A stretch of DNA of 64,000 nt from Meconema thalassinum (taxonomy: Eukaryota; Arthropoda; Insecta; Orthoptera; Tettigoniidae): NCBI GenBank assembly GCA_946902985.2, contig OX336392.1, positions 22,046,716 to 22,110,715 on the forward strand, written 5' to 3'. Shown piece by piece: positions 11,132 to 22,800 of the stretch. The translations under genes and the position numbers were made by a program. Every line of letters starts with the position of its first letter. Position 1 is the first letter of the stretch. Under the pieces are notes generated by a model. The model saw only the letters and a list, made by a program, of their open reading frames with translations. It was not told the origin of the DNA and did no database searches.

Positions 11132-14100
11132 TTACTGGCTTACTCTAGGATAGTATCTTTTTAAATTTCCAGCATTGAACTTGCCGTAAATGACGTTATT
11201 CTCATCATCGTAGAGTTCATAGCAGTTGTTTCCATAGGCGTTCGTAATCCTAAACGGCCCCATGAATACATTTCCAAATTTGGGGTATATTTTCTTGCTC
11301 ATATCAGCCTTGACAGGTCTGCGTAATAATACAAGATTTCCAACTTGTAAGGGTGCACCAAAACGTTTTCCAGCTACTCTTTTCAATCGTTTCTCTGCTG
11401 CTTTCTGGAGTTGTTCCTTCGCCTTGTCAATCCTCTGCTGCCTTCCTAAGTCGGGATCTCTAGGAATGTGGTTGAAAAGATTATCCCACGGCCTTTCTGG
11501 GTTTCTTCCAAGATGAAGTCGCATTGGCACTTCTCCTGTACTCTCCTGCACTGTAGAGTTCAGACATTCCTCTATAAGGGGTACAAATCTCACCCAACCA
11601 GAATGATCATTAGGACAGAAAATTCGACAGAATTTCGAAAATTCAGCCATATATCTTTCTGAGGAATTCGATTCTGGGTAACGCACGCTTGAAAATAAGT
11701 GCTTAATGCCAAGCCTTTCCATATCCGCTGCAAATTCCACGGACGTAAACTGCGTTCCATGATCTGACAGTAGATATTCTGGTATACCAGCTTTAGGAAA
11801 TACAGCATTTTCCAGTCTGCTTACTACGTTCCTTGTGTTAGCCTTCTGCATGGGACTCATTGTAACAAATTTTGAGAAAACATCCACGGTAACCAACAGG
11901 TACTGGTTACCCTGATATCCCTTCGGACAGGGGCAAATATGTCCGTCGCCATTAGTTCGTTTGGTTTAGAAGGAATCATAGCCTTCGGTTTTCCTTTTAA
12001 TAAAGCAGAAGCATACTTTGCTCTTTGACATTTGTCACATGATCTAATGACCTTGGCAATGCTGGAACGCATGTTAGTCCAGATAAATCTCTCTTTAAGA
12101 GTATTAAGAGTCTTATCTAAACCGGCATGTCCAGTTGCGTGATGAGCTACCCACACTAAATTGACAACAAGTTTAGGTGGCACGACTATTCGGAGTTTTG
12201 TATGCGCAGAGTCAGCATACTTGCATACGATGTCTCCACTCAAGACAAAGTGTCGTGAATTTCTCCGTGTAACTGCATAGTCAACATCAGTATTGTCCAT
12301 GTAACCCTTGAAGAACCTGTACATTTTCCTTATTGGAGCGTGTCTCTTCTGTGACACACCGATTCGGGCTAACCTCCTAACGGTTTCTTGATCTTCTTGC
12401 TCCAATTGTACATGGTGTATCTGCACATTTTTAATAGGGTTACGTGATAGAGCATCAGCCAGTAAGTTATCTTTCCCAGGCTGGTGGACGATAGTGGCGT
12501 TAAACTGTTGGGTGAACAAAGCCCAACGTGTCAATCTATCACTCGACATGTCAGTTTGCAGCATAAACTGTAGTGCTTTATGGTCAGTAATAATGATGAC
12601 CTTATGTCCCAGCAGTATTTTCTTCCAGGCTTGCAATGCTGTTACAAAAGCTAACGCTTCAAGCTCCGTCGTGAAGTAATTTTCCTCGTGTTTCTTCAAC
12701 TTCCGACTAGTGAACGCAATGTAGTGCTTGTTGCCTGCCTCGTCTTTCTGGTATAAGACTGCACTAATGCCTACTCTTGATGCATCAGACTCAATATAGA
12801 ACACCTTCTCAAAGTCTGGGTACTCCAGTTTCACATTATTTCTGAGCATCTCTTTTGCTTTCTCAAAAGCCTCGTCTGCAGCGGTACTCCATTTCCATCT
12901 GTTATTCTTCTTGAGTAAGTCATACAGAGGAGCCATAATTTCCGAGTATCTTGGACAGTGGCTGCTAATAAATTGGCATGCTCCTACAAATTCTCTGACT
13001 TGTTTCACCTTAGTTGGCTTTGGAAATCTCGTGATCGCATCTACTTTTTTCATGTTTGGATGATATCCATCTTTATCAATAGTATGCCCCAAGTAATTTA
13101 TTTCCTGCTTCAAGAATTGACATTTTCCAAAATTCACCTTGATATTGGCCTCCCGTAAATTCTCGAACAACTTTCTCAAGTGCACTAAATGTTCTGCGGC
13201 GCTGGGTGAAGATACGATTAAATCGTCGATGTAGCAGATTACATTTTCTTTCACTTCGTCAGTGAGCTTACTATCAAGTGCTCGAATAAGTGCTGGTCCA
13301 CTGTTAACCATACCAAAAGGCATTCGGACAAAGACCCATGACGTCTGGTCAAATAGGAATCCAGTGTACTGCATACTATCTTCTTCTAGCTGAACTTGAT
13401 AAAATGAAGACGTCAAGTCAAGAACGCTGAAACAAGCTCTCCCTTTGAATTTTCGAAGCAGATCTCTAATCTTGGGTGGTCGGTCATTTTCTGGAAGAAT
13501 CTTCAAGTTAATGGTCCTGGCATCGAGACAAAGACGTATCTGACCATTACTTTTCTTCACTACTGTGATGGGGTTTATATAAGACGACGCCTGTTTTTTA
13601 ATAATCCCGTCTACCTCCATTTTTCTGATTAACCCTCGTACTTCTTGATAGTATTTCTCAGGAATGGGGTATATTCTCTTCTGGTAAGGGGTTTCATCTG
13701 TCAGCCTTATCTTGTATTTATAATCCTTAATCAATCCAGGCTTTTCATCGAAAATATCTTGGAATTCCTTTATCAGATCCTCAAATTCCCCCTGAATTTC
13801 TTCAAATCCTTCAGTTTTTCTACTGGGTATTTCTGCTAAATTTTCCACTTCATTAACTATAGTATTCAAAATTTCTTCCCTAAGGTCTATTTCCAGACTG
13901 TTTTTCACGTCCTGTTTTTCTATCTCTTCTGTGATTATGTACCCATCATTAAAGCTAATACTTCTGTTCTTCATGTCAATAATAGCTCCGACCTTCGATA
14001 TAAAATCGATTCCAAGCACCATATCAAAATTGATCTTGCTCACCACAATGAAGATCTGTTCATAATTCCTTCCATTGATCTCAAAGTTCAATAACACTTG

Positions 14101-14232
14101 AATCTTGCACTTCACTGCCTTATCTTGGAATATCCCTCTCACTTTGACGGTAGAAACAGGTAGAACTGTCATGTTCTCTCCTCTTAGCAGACTTTGATAA
14201 CATTCCTCTGAAATGATGGGAGATAATTGCAC
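11132..14232 (-). pseudogene. pol: Ty3-type pol, copy 2 (protease-RT-RNase H-integrase), one frameshift
   Basis: Nearly complete pol. In order: protease flap region just after the DTG at 14231-14239, RT with YIDD at 13222-13233, RNase H (ESDAS, TELEAL, TDHKA), integrase zinc-binding H-H-C-C region (HATGHAG ... CDKCQ), and integrase core. The core breaks near 11921-11935. The first frame (11857-14232) leaves it just after ATDIFAP, and the second (11132-11896) resumes with VTVDVFSKF. The latter carries SDHGTQFTS and YPESNSSER, giving a D-34-E spacing seen in related insect Ty3 elements. The lesion is consistent with a single missing base, so this copy probably lacks active integrase. Pol is offset +1 from gag at the protease, so expression would need +1 recoding or a processed shift. 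Confidence 0.9.
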
Positions 14233-16516
14233 CAGTATCCATCAGGGCTTTATACTGTTGTCCATCTATCCGCACAGAAATAATAGGTAAGGCACATGGT
14301 CTTTCCTCTTTAATTATACCCCTCTCTTCTAGCAAATCTTCATCAGTCACTTCATATATCTCATTAATCGTAATCAGGTGTGGTGTGCCAATGTATTTAC
14401 AAGTTCTCACTGACGTTGAGAAATCGGCGTTTTTTTTTGTGTTACCGACCTCAAAATTCTGCTGGCTCGTAGAAGGCCCAGGATCGATTACAACATCCTG
14501 CCTTTTCTTTTGGTTGTCGGCTTCTTTTTCCCGTAATTCTTTTAGGTATTGCTGGCTTTCCTTCTCTCTTTCCTGATACTGATCGGGTGTCATAACCTGA
14601 CCTTGAGGATTCTGATTTCTGTTTTGGCTCTGGTTATTCCTATTATAATTCCGGTTATAACCATTATTGTTGTAATATCTGCCTCTTCCATTGTAATTTC
14701 CTCGGTTATAGTTCCAGCCTCTTCTCTGTTGATACGGTCGGTAACCTTGCGATCTGTTATTTCGAAACTGATTATTCCTGTGAGGACCTACATTGTCAGT
14801 TTTCTCCTCATCTGGCTTGTTAGTTTGTTGGACTTGGTCCATATATACAGTATTTATTTCTTTAAAGTCATGCCTTTGACCTTTCTGCACCACGTTAGGC
14901 ATTGGACTTGTGTAGTCTAACCTCCTCAGTAATTCATCCATGCTGGTTAAATCCCTGATGTTGGACGAAATTATTAGTCTTCTCACCTCAACTGGCAGCA
15001 TACGAGAAATCGCATCAATAAGTTGCTCCGTGGACAATGGGGGTTGTAAGAATCTCAAGCGGGATAATTGACTCGTAAAGAAATCAGCGTACCGCGTTGG
15101 AAGAGTACCGGAGTATTTTCTTGAATACACCTCCGCTCTTAACGAATTCTGCGCTTCTATGGACCAAAATCGTTTGATTAATGCCTCTGCAAACTCGTCA
15201 AAGTTACTGAATGTGTATCTAAATGCGCAAAACCATTCGAGGGGTCCTCCAATCAAATATCTCTCCACTATCTTCATCTCTCTTTCTCTGGGAATGTGAG
15301 CTTCGATGAAATAATCTTTGAGGTTCCTTACATATTCGATAGGTGTCAAACTATCCGTGTTACTGAATTTTTGCGGTTTATCTTCAAAATTCCTGATGAC
15401 CGTTACGTTCCTCGGATATGAATCCGGGTAGTTTTTCCCACTATCACGATAGTTCCACTCAGGTTCCATATTCCTCTCGGCATCTTCCTCCCTGAATCTG
15501 GATATACGTTCTTCAGGAGTCACGTCTCTTTCTTCTGGATCTAGGTTATATCTTCTGGCATAATTCCTACTGGTTTCGCAAGCCAAGCCTACTGTATCCT
15601 TGTCAGTGATTTCCGTTAAGACTTTCTTGATTAACTCTTCTTTGTAGGTCTCCATTAAATTAGCCTCTCCTAACTTCAAATTCTGCAGTTTACTCGTCGT
15701 TTTATTCACATCAGAGACAACTTTATGAATCTGTTCCTCTAATGCAGATTTTAATGTTTGCACATCCTGACCTAATTGTGTCCTATCTTCAACTTGTCTT
15801 TCGGATAGCGAATCCATCCTGACGCTTAAATCTTTCCTAATCTGTACTACTTCATTGTTAATATCAATTTGAGTACTGGCAAGTTTCCTTTCAATACGAT
15901 CCTGAATTTGGGTTACATGTTCCCCACTTGACCTATTCCACTCTTCTTTCCAAATTGCTACATTTGCCGTTAACATTTCTGCTGTGTCTAATTCGATATC
16001 CTCTTTCAATACTTTATTATGGTCTAATACTTGGGTTCTCATGACCTCTACATCAAACTTTAAACCTTCTAAAGACGCTGTCGTTCTAACTGACTCATCA
16101 ACTAGCCTAGTCGTTAATGCACTTATATTACGTGTACAAAGAGTTTTCGAATTTTCTATCTCTTCCCTGACTTTATTTACATCAGTTTGGACTTTAGCAA
16201 CGTCTACGAAAACTGTGTTGACCTCTACTTGAATTTTATTTATGTCACTTTGCATCTCGTTTACATCCGAATGAATGTTATTGATATCAACCTGAACATT
16301 GGACACATCAGTTCTAACATTTTGGATTCCTCTTTGGACTTCCTCAACCTTGTCTTGGACAGTCGCAACATCATTTTTGACAACAACTACCTCAGCCCTA
16401 GCACAAGAAATATCACTACGGACATTAGCAACATCTAAATTCAACATTGTAACATCTTTATGCACATTAGCAACATCTATTTTAACATCAGCAACATTTT
16501 TATGCATATTAGACAC
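14120..16516 (-). CDS. gag: Ty3-type Gag, copy 2, intact to the protease
   Basis: A 798-residue open frame. Heptad-repeat coiled coil in residues ~1-125, further helical region to ~330, Ty3-like capsid at ~390-540, and a basic Arg/Asn/Gly/Tyr-rich nucleic-acid-binding tail at ~600-660 in place of a zinc knuckle. The protease N-terminus follows, with MDTGA near the end. The frame then runs on for about 30 residues in a non-protease frame, while pol continues the protease in the +1 frame. The run of nine T at 14430-14438 keeps the frame open. It is expected to form the particle shell. Confidence 0.88.
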   Translation of the reverse strand: MSNMHKNVADVKIDVANVHKDVTMLNLDVANVRSDISCARAEVVVVKNDVATVQDKVEEVQRGIQNVRTDVSNVQVDINNIHSDVNEMQSDINKIQVEVNTVFVDVAKVQTDVNKVREEIENSKTLCTRNISALTTRLVDESVRTTASLEGLKFDVEVMRTQVLDHNKVLKEDIELDTAEMLTANVAIWKEEWNRSSGEHVTQIQDRIERKLASTQIDINNEVVQIRKDLSVRMDSLSERQVEDRTQLGQDVQTLKSALEEQIHKVVSDVNKTTSKLQNLKLGEANLMETYKEELIKKVLTEITDKDTVGLACETSRNYARRYNLDPEERDVTPEERISRFREEDAERNMEPEWNYRDSGKNYPDSYPRNVTVIRNFEDKPQKFSNTDSLTPIEYVRNLKDYFIEAHIPREREMKIVERYLIGGPLEWFCAFRYTFSNFDEFAEALIKRFWSIEAQNSLRAEVYSRKYSGTLPTRYADFFTSQLSRLRFLQPPLSTEQLIDAISRMLPVEVRRLIISSNIRDLTSMDELLRRLDYTSPMPNVVQKGQRHDFKEINTVYMDQVQQTNKPDEEKTDNVGPHRNNQFRNNRSQGYRPYQQRRGWNYNRGNYNGRGRYYNNNGYNRNYNRNNQSQNRNQNPQGQVMTPDQYQEREKESQQYLKELREKEADNQKKRQDVVIDPGPSTSQQNFEVGNTKKNADFSTSVRTCKYIGTPHLITINEIYEVTDEDLLEERGIIKEERPCALPIISVRIDGQQYKALMDTGAIISHHFRGMLSKSAKRREHDSSTCFYRQSERDIPR

Positions 16517-17049
16517 ATCTATTTTAACATCATCTTCAAACTTTCATCTGCCATTACAATATTATTCAAAAATTAGACTGCTGTAGGGACATACATCAAA
16601 AGAGCAAAATAACAACATTTGAGCAACACTTTTCACCATATATAAATTTGATCAATTTTCTGTCTTAAATCTAACTTAATCTAACCTTATAATTAATTTT
16701 CGAAGACACTCTATGTTGAAACAAACTCAAGCACATGTTCAAATTTCACTGGCTCATTTTAAAATATCCTATCACAAATAATTTTACATTTACAATCCAA
16801 ATAATTTAATTTTATCTTTAATATGACTAAAATGTCATAAGCCGGTCAAATAAAATAAGATTCCAGATCATAGGCGATCTTCCTAAGTTTCCAGCCTATT
16901 TTACCCTTTCTCAAGTTGTATACGATCTGATCTTTTCTGAGTGTAATTTTCCTACTACAATACAACATTTAATTCCTATATAATCACACTCTTAAATTCT
17001 ACAATTGGCCAAGACATCTAACAAAGAATCAACCTCTTTATTTGAGTCT

Positions 17050-17143
17050 AATCGAACCACACGTTTTAGGTTTGCCAATCCTACTGGCGTTCAACCTGGT
17101 GATCCAGTTATGTTGAATCGAGCCCCACGTTATAGGTGTGCCA
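17050..17143 (-). promoter_or_regulatory. Candidate tRNA-Lys primer-binding site, copy 2
   Basis: Same paired lysine-tRNA-3'-end-like sequences as in copy 1. The better one is at 17115-17143, TCGAGCCCCACGTT followed by GTGTGCCA on the plus strand. It marks the probable junction between the 5' LTR and the leader of copy 2. Confidence 0.35.
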
Positions 17144-17146
17144 ATC

Positions 17147-20100
17147 CTTCTGTCCCCGTTTACCCGGATAGTAGGCTGTCAGATATCCGCCCCCTCAATC
17201 GGATTGCCAACAATCAATCGCACCAGCTCAGCTACATCAATGAAAATGGCACTGACAGATACTACCGAGGTTTGAACACAGAAGTTACCAAGAAAAATTA
17301 TTGTGGAACACACCAAAATAGACGGGGTTTCATACTTACTTTTACTTACCTCTTATAAATATCTCGGGGATTGGGTTGACAACAGGATCATTAAAGTATG
17401 CTCTCACAATAACCTTCACCATGACATTTAAAAATGAACCAGACCGAAGACGAGAACTTTGAACTGTACAAAAGCTTTATTTTCTAATAAAGAGAATGAT
17501 TTTAACAACTCAACAAAATAAACGTGGCTATCAGTAGCCTATGTCAATCTGACTACGTCCTCCTAAAGGACTTGCAAATTATCAAACAATATGTTAGCTC
17601 CCATGAGCTCAAAATAACGTAACATTTTAAAACACATTTGGATTGGATGAGGAAGTCAGGGTACGACATATATAGAGCATTTGGTTTCTTTTAATAAACA
17701 TTGCACTTGTATTAATAGGCACAAGGCCAGAGTATCGACCTCACCCGCTGATAACCAGATGTCTGGCCGGCTGGTCTACTCTTTAACCTGGCTCACACCT
17801 GTCAAATGGGGCTCCCTAGTCACGCCACACTTGCGTAAGAATTCAGCTCCTTTTAAAGCTTTAAATGTCTACAAGACAACTCATACATATTGACGCAAAT
17901 CTTTCAAATGCTTAACTCACATCCCACTGGATTATTTTGACTATCCTTAAACTTGTTAAGTTATCATCCAAATGTTTAATCAGCATAGTTTAGAGTATCA
18001 AACACACTCTTAAATGTTTATAACAAAATCACATAAATTATTTATAACAATTAGAAATTGTTTATAATATTGTCGAAAATAATTACAAAAATTTTAAACA
18101 CGCCTTTAACATTACTTTCGTTCCACATTATTGTCAAAGATATTTACATTTATTATTTACAATATCAACATTTAAATTATTTAAATTATTAATTTAAGAA
18201 ATACATTGAACCACATGTTTTATCCGGTTGGTAAATTCATAATCGTGTTTAATATAATCGACCAATGAAGGTTAGTTATACATGTAAATGTCACAATCTG
18301 GTTTAATAAAGGTTGTAATAATTTTAATTATTTGTGACGGTAATCTTCATTCAAAATCTTATCTCAAATTCTTTCAAAACTCTTGTTAATTATAACAGTA
18401 AATTCACTTGATTAATTTTCAACGAACTATGACAATACACTCTAGCGGAAAATACTTCGCTTACAAAATAATGCACAAACTGCATTCGAAATAGCCCAAA
18501 ATTCATCATATATTAAAATATACGGCATCAAAATCTTCCACAGCATTTACAAAAACCTCCCCTAACACAATCTTTATCATTATTAATTACTGTGGGAATC
18601 TCCTTCATTTATTTAAGGGCATTATACATCAGCGACTTTCAACATGTCCGCTGCACTATCGATTATACATTCATAGTTCCACTTAAAAATTCTTACATCA
18701 ATAATTGTTTCAAAACTGATGTCATTTAAACTTCGTGGATTTCATTCATGAATCGAAATGAAATAAAAATTTGCCAATCACAAACAAATTTAATAGTGAA
18801 TACGCTTATATACGCCTGTCTGGTCTATTAAAATTTAAGATTAACATCTTCAAAGAATTGTGGTATAAAAATACTATCATCAAACAAAGTGCGACTAACT
18901 GCAAAATAGTCGAATAGAATCCAATTAGACTGGGGAATGCAAACATCATTATATAAATCTCTATATGAGAAAAAACCTAACACAAGTTTCACGAATTTAA
19001 TGCATTCAATAATTCATAATTAATGTTCATCTTTCACAAAATTGCCTAAGATGCAATGGTCGTTCATGACTGACGATAAATGTCTGTGTTGTAATCAATT
19101 CAAATAACGACTAGTATTTCCAAGATCGTCGACAACGTACTGGATTTTAACGCTCTAAAATCATTTAAATGTTCTTCCTTCTTGATGATGACAGAAAATT
19201 GGTCAAAGTAATTAAACTGGGGTAGAATTACTTTAATAAAGTGACACGCTGTCTGAATTTAAATCTGCCATAAAAATCATTAACTTACAGTCAAATCGTG
19301 ACTACAAAAATAAGCAAATTACTGAAAAATCTAAATATTAGTCTCAACTGATCCAAAATCATTTAACTATGCCCATGACATAACAATGTCTTAATAAAAC
19401 GTCGAAAAAGGCATAACTCATCAAGGTGTACTGAGAATAGGAATCTCAAACAAGAATATCGGGCAAAAATACATGAAGACAAAAATATGGGAAAAATGGT
19501 TGCTCAAACATTGCTAAGAAACTCAAATACAATAAACGTTCACGACTACCTTATCTGCCGATTGACGTTCCAGAGGAAAATTCCCCAAAGAAGACTGTTG
19601 ATGGATCCATTTCACCAAGTTAAAGCTGAGCTCCATCCTCGAAACCAGAAACAGCACCATCGGAGAATCGAACTGCTTCACGAAGACGAACGACATCCTT
19701 CCGGCAATAATCTTCTTTGTGAGTCGGGACAACCCTGACCTCTCTTGAAAAATCCCTGAAGTTCCAGTTGAAAATCGCCATGAAGTTTTTGTATAAATTT
19801 CCGAAGAAATATTCATATTCAGAAAGTATGAAATCATTTCTATTGCTGTTTGATAGTATTCAGCCTTTAATCACGAAACATGGGTGTAGATGGTTATTTA
19901 CCACATGTTCGCTTGTATGGAATAGCAATTAGCGAAGTTCCATGCTGCTATCTTACTCCGTTGAAATATGTCCCAATTGCATTAAGTCCTTTAGCCTTCC
20001 ATCTTCTCTTCGGTAATAGTATTAGAAGAACAAACTGCCATATTAAACTGCTCCATAATACTGTAGCGTTGTGTCACAAAAGCAATCTGAAGTCTCCCTA

Positions 20101-21050
20101 TTTCACTAGCCCTGTCAGCCGTAGCGTAGAGTCTGGCTATACAAAGTGTTTCTCCTGAGGCGAGAAAATCACTTTTGTCAGTCGTCTAAAATTGTCAATA
20201 ACTTCCAAAATACTTCCTCGAAATTGTTCAGCTTTTCTACAGTCCTTACTGTAGCAATGCACAAGAGAATTAGCTTATAGGCGACCGCTAACTGTTCACA
20301 GCCAATCTTGTAGAAGCGTTATAAGGGTCGTTTCAACTTCACCTAGATTTACTTCACAGTAAACCTGCACTGCTTGTAAGTTCGACTCTCGTTTAATGCA
20401 GTGGCTTCGCCACGCGTTACAAAGACGACTTTTTCACTACTAATCTCACTCGACGTTTCACTGAAATGACTATTTGAGATCTGACGATTGAATATCAGAC
20501 GATTTATAATCTGAGAGAATGAGGCTCCTCTCTTCTGCGCAAGGCCTTTTATGAACTTCATGAGGGGCGTATCTATCCCTTCCATCGCGTGTTACTGCGT
20601 CATCGCTAGAAGTTCCAACTTCGTCAATACATGACGGATTTTCAAAATTCAAAAACTGAAAATAAATTTCACCAAAATTCCAGAACAATGCCTCTACTGC
20701 AAATGGATTTCCACAATTCTGCATTCCAAAAAGTAATAAAAATACCATAGTTTTAGCAATCTCCGTCTTCCTTCAGACTATCGTTCATTGGTTTGAGCCT
20801 CCCCTCCAATAGCATAATTTCTTCCTCAGCAGAATTCCACGTTTCCTGCGACTGCGTCGTACATCTCGGATCCTTCTCGAATAAATGCTGACGTCACTGA
20901 GAATCTCAGCTCAAGTAGCCTGCTGGCATAACGTCTGCGTCATCCATGCTTACGTCATGACTACCCACGTCATAACTATGACAGCCATAACTTTCGCTAT
21001 AATTTCCAAAATAGCCACCGTGGTCTCTATATAATTCAATTTCGGGGGCA
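17147..21050 (-). repeat. 5' LTR of copy 2
   Basis: Matches 7135-11038 with only scattered substitutions, such as the base near 18303 and TTCGGGGGCA against TACGGGGGCA at the outer end. The outer edge at 21050 is firm, because the SINE it interrupts resumes at 21051. The inner edge is as uncertain as in the other copy. A CRE-like cluster sits near the outer end. No gene supported. Confidence 0.55.
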
Positions 21051-21281
21051 GTACCATCCCGTCATTTGCCCGAAGACGACGTGGGAAACCACGGAAACCC
21101 ACTTCGATGATGGCTGAGGTGGGAATCGAACCCCCTCTACTCATTTGGACCACCCGAGGCTGAGTAGAAACCCTTTCCAGTCCTCATACCACTTTTCAAA
21201 TTTCGTGGCAGAGCCGGGAATGGAACCCAGTACCTCCGGGGCGGCAGCTAACCATGCTGACCGCTACGCTACGGAGGCGAC
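21051..21281 (-). mobile_element. tRNA-derived SINE fragment, interrupted by the LTR element
   Basis: Minus-strand head GCCTCCGTAGCGTAGCGGT (A-box-like), then a B-box-like GGGTTCCATTCCC, then a second GGTTCGATTCCCAC motif in the body. The same family is seen at 32971-33475. The rest of its body is missing because the LTR retrotransposon begins at 21050. Confidence 0.75.
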
Positions 21282-21829
21282 ACATGCTAATTGTAATATA
21301 TCTAATGTTAGGTGAAATGCTAAAATGGTGATAAAATCCGGAGTTTGTCTGTTTGGGGTGATTATATGGTTATACAAAATCAACTATGGTTATACTGTAA
21401 TAATACAGGCTGATACTTATCCGGTTTGTCGACCTTACAGGAACTTCGAGCAGTTTCGTGTTCACCCTGGCACCAGTTTTGGTCGACTAACCCGGGTGTT
21501 AACTGGACGAAACTGGTTTTTCCCTTTCTTCCCCCTTTTGTTCCTATGTGGTTTCTGAGGTCAGTGCAATGTTTATTTGTGTGACGTTGACGATCCTGTG
21601 CTGTACGTTTGGCGTCTGCATAGCTCCTGCATCCTGAGTTCACAAGAAATGTCATCATGAATGTCTTTCTTGGTCTTCCACAAGAGTGTTTTCCTGGTAT
21701 TTTACACAGAGGACATAGAAATTATTATCAATTTTCCCGAACGAAATCGAAAATAATATCAACCATTCTTAGACCTATGTTGTGTGCCAATTCAAATTGC
21801 AACACTGGTTGGTTGGTTCCTTAGTTCAG
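21282..21829. other. No gene seen
   Basis: Mixed-composition DNA. A short imperfect inverted repeat built on ACCAGTTTTGGTCGA lies near 21471-21512, and an AT-rich inverted pair near 21722-21757. No coding motif. Confidence 0.4.
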
Positions 21830-22208
21830 GTAAAGACTGTAGACGATTAATTGTTTCAAGTCGTTCCTACTTTTGCTACCAAATGCTACCGTCCACGACA
21901 CCTAGCTGAGGATGTGGCTACTAAATGCCATCGCACTCAGCACCTGGCGGCGAAAGTTGGAACTAATATAGCGTTATCAAACTAACCAAGAAATTTTAGC
22001 TTCCACAAGTGTAGTTAGTAGAAGGTTCGTTTTCATGCCATAAATCTATGACATGGGACCGCCAGCTTTACTTCCCCTCCGAAGGAAGGCATACCGAGGG
22101 ATTTTTAACGCTCTTAAAAAATCCGACGACTTCGGCCGGGTTTTTAACCCGCGATCTTGGGCATAGAAGTTCAGCATGCTATCAACTACACCACTGAAGC
22201 CGCTGCGT
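21830..22208 (-). mobile_element. tRNA-derived SINE, second family
   Basis: Minus-strand head reads GCGGCTTCAGTGGTGTAGTTG, close to GCGGCTTCGGTGGCGTAGTTG at 32224. A B-box-like stretch with loss of the canonical bases follows. The body holds conserved blocks shared with 24715-25070, 32224-32590 and 61548-61757 (CATGTCATAGATTTATGGCAT, ACTACTTGAAA-like tail). It is the most diverged of the four. Confidence 0.7.
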
Positions 22209-22242
22209 CACTCCTGAATGAATTCTAGAACATTTTCTAGTG

Positions 22243-22442
22243 TACAGAACCACCGTGGCTAACATTCTAGGCTGTCATCTCTAAGATCCGGGTTCGATTT
22301 CCGGCTCTGTCAAGCAGTTTAATTCAGACCCGATAGCTGTTATTACCAGACAGAACTGAGAAGACGGGGGTTTGATTCCTACCTCAGTCGTCCTAGAGGT
22401 GATTTTCCGTGCCCCCCCCCCCTCTCCCCTCCCACACACACA
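22243..22442 (+). mobile_element. tRNA-derived SINE fragment plus C-rich/CA tail
   Basis: Plus-strand copy of the first SINE family, with CCGTGGCTAACATTC and GGGTTCGATTTCC boxes. The body motif GTTTGATTCCTACCTCAG and GATTTTCCGTG follow. It ends in a C-run and a short (CA)n at 22412-22442. Confidence 0.6.
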
Positions 22443-22800
22443 CCTTTACTCCAAGAAAATGCCGCGATGGTACCTAAATTAAGGCCACAGAGAAACTTAG
22501 TTTGGTACCTCAATATTAGGGGTAAAACAATCCGACATATAATTTTCTAGACTAGTTCTTCTCAATTTGTTATTAATTAATTTTAGGGGCTTGGGACATC
22601 TTGGTCATCAGTTCCGTTTCTTAGTAGTGTGTGTTGAACTTAGGTGTAGACTAGCGACCGGAGATTAATGCACTAAAAATGTAGAAATATGCATGTTTTT
22701 CAAGTTTAATTTCTTTACACATTTCACTTCCTTCCAACATACTTGACAATATACGACAACGCCATCAGTTGAATAATCTCTATTACCTCAAAAGATTGAG
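22443..22800. other. No gene seen
   Basis: AT-rich spacer between a SINE and the LINE fragment. No motif recognised. Confidence 0.4.

Larger units (their letters stand above)
2132..21050 (-). mobile_element. Tandem pair of Ty3-type LTR retrotransposons sharing a middle LTR
   Basis: The stretch 2132-11038 matches 12145-21050 almost base for base, with an offset of 10013, then 10012 after a one-base homopolymer difference. Read on the minus strand the order is LTR (right end 21050), gag, pol, LTR (right end 11038), gag, truncated pol ending at 2132. Copy 2 (about 7135-21050, both LTRs included) is structurally complete. Copy 1 reuses its 3' LTR as a 5' LTR and has lost the end of pol and the outer LTR. 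The LTR begins with TGCCCCCG on the minus strand in both places. The right end interrupts a tRNA-derived SINE. The arrangement fits LTR-LTR recombination or a tandem insertion followed by truncation at 2131. Confidence 0.85.
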
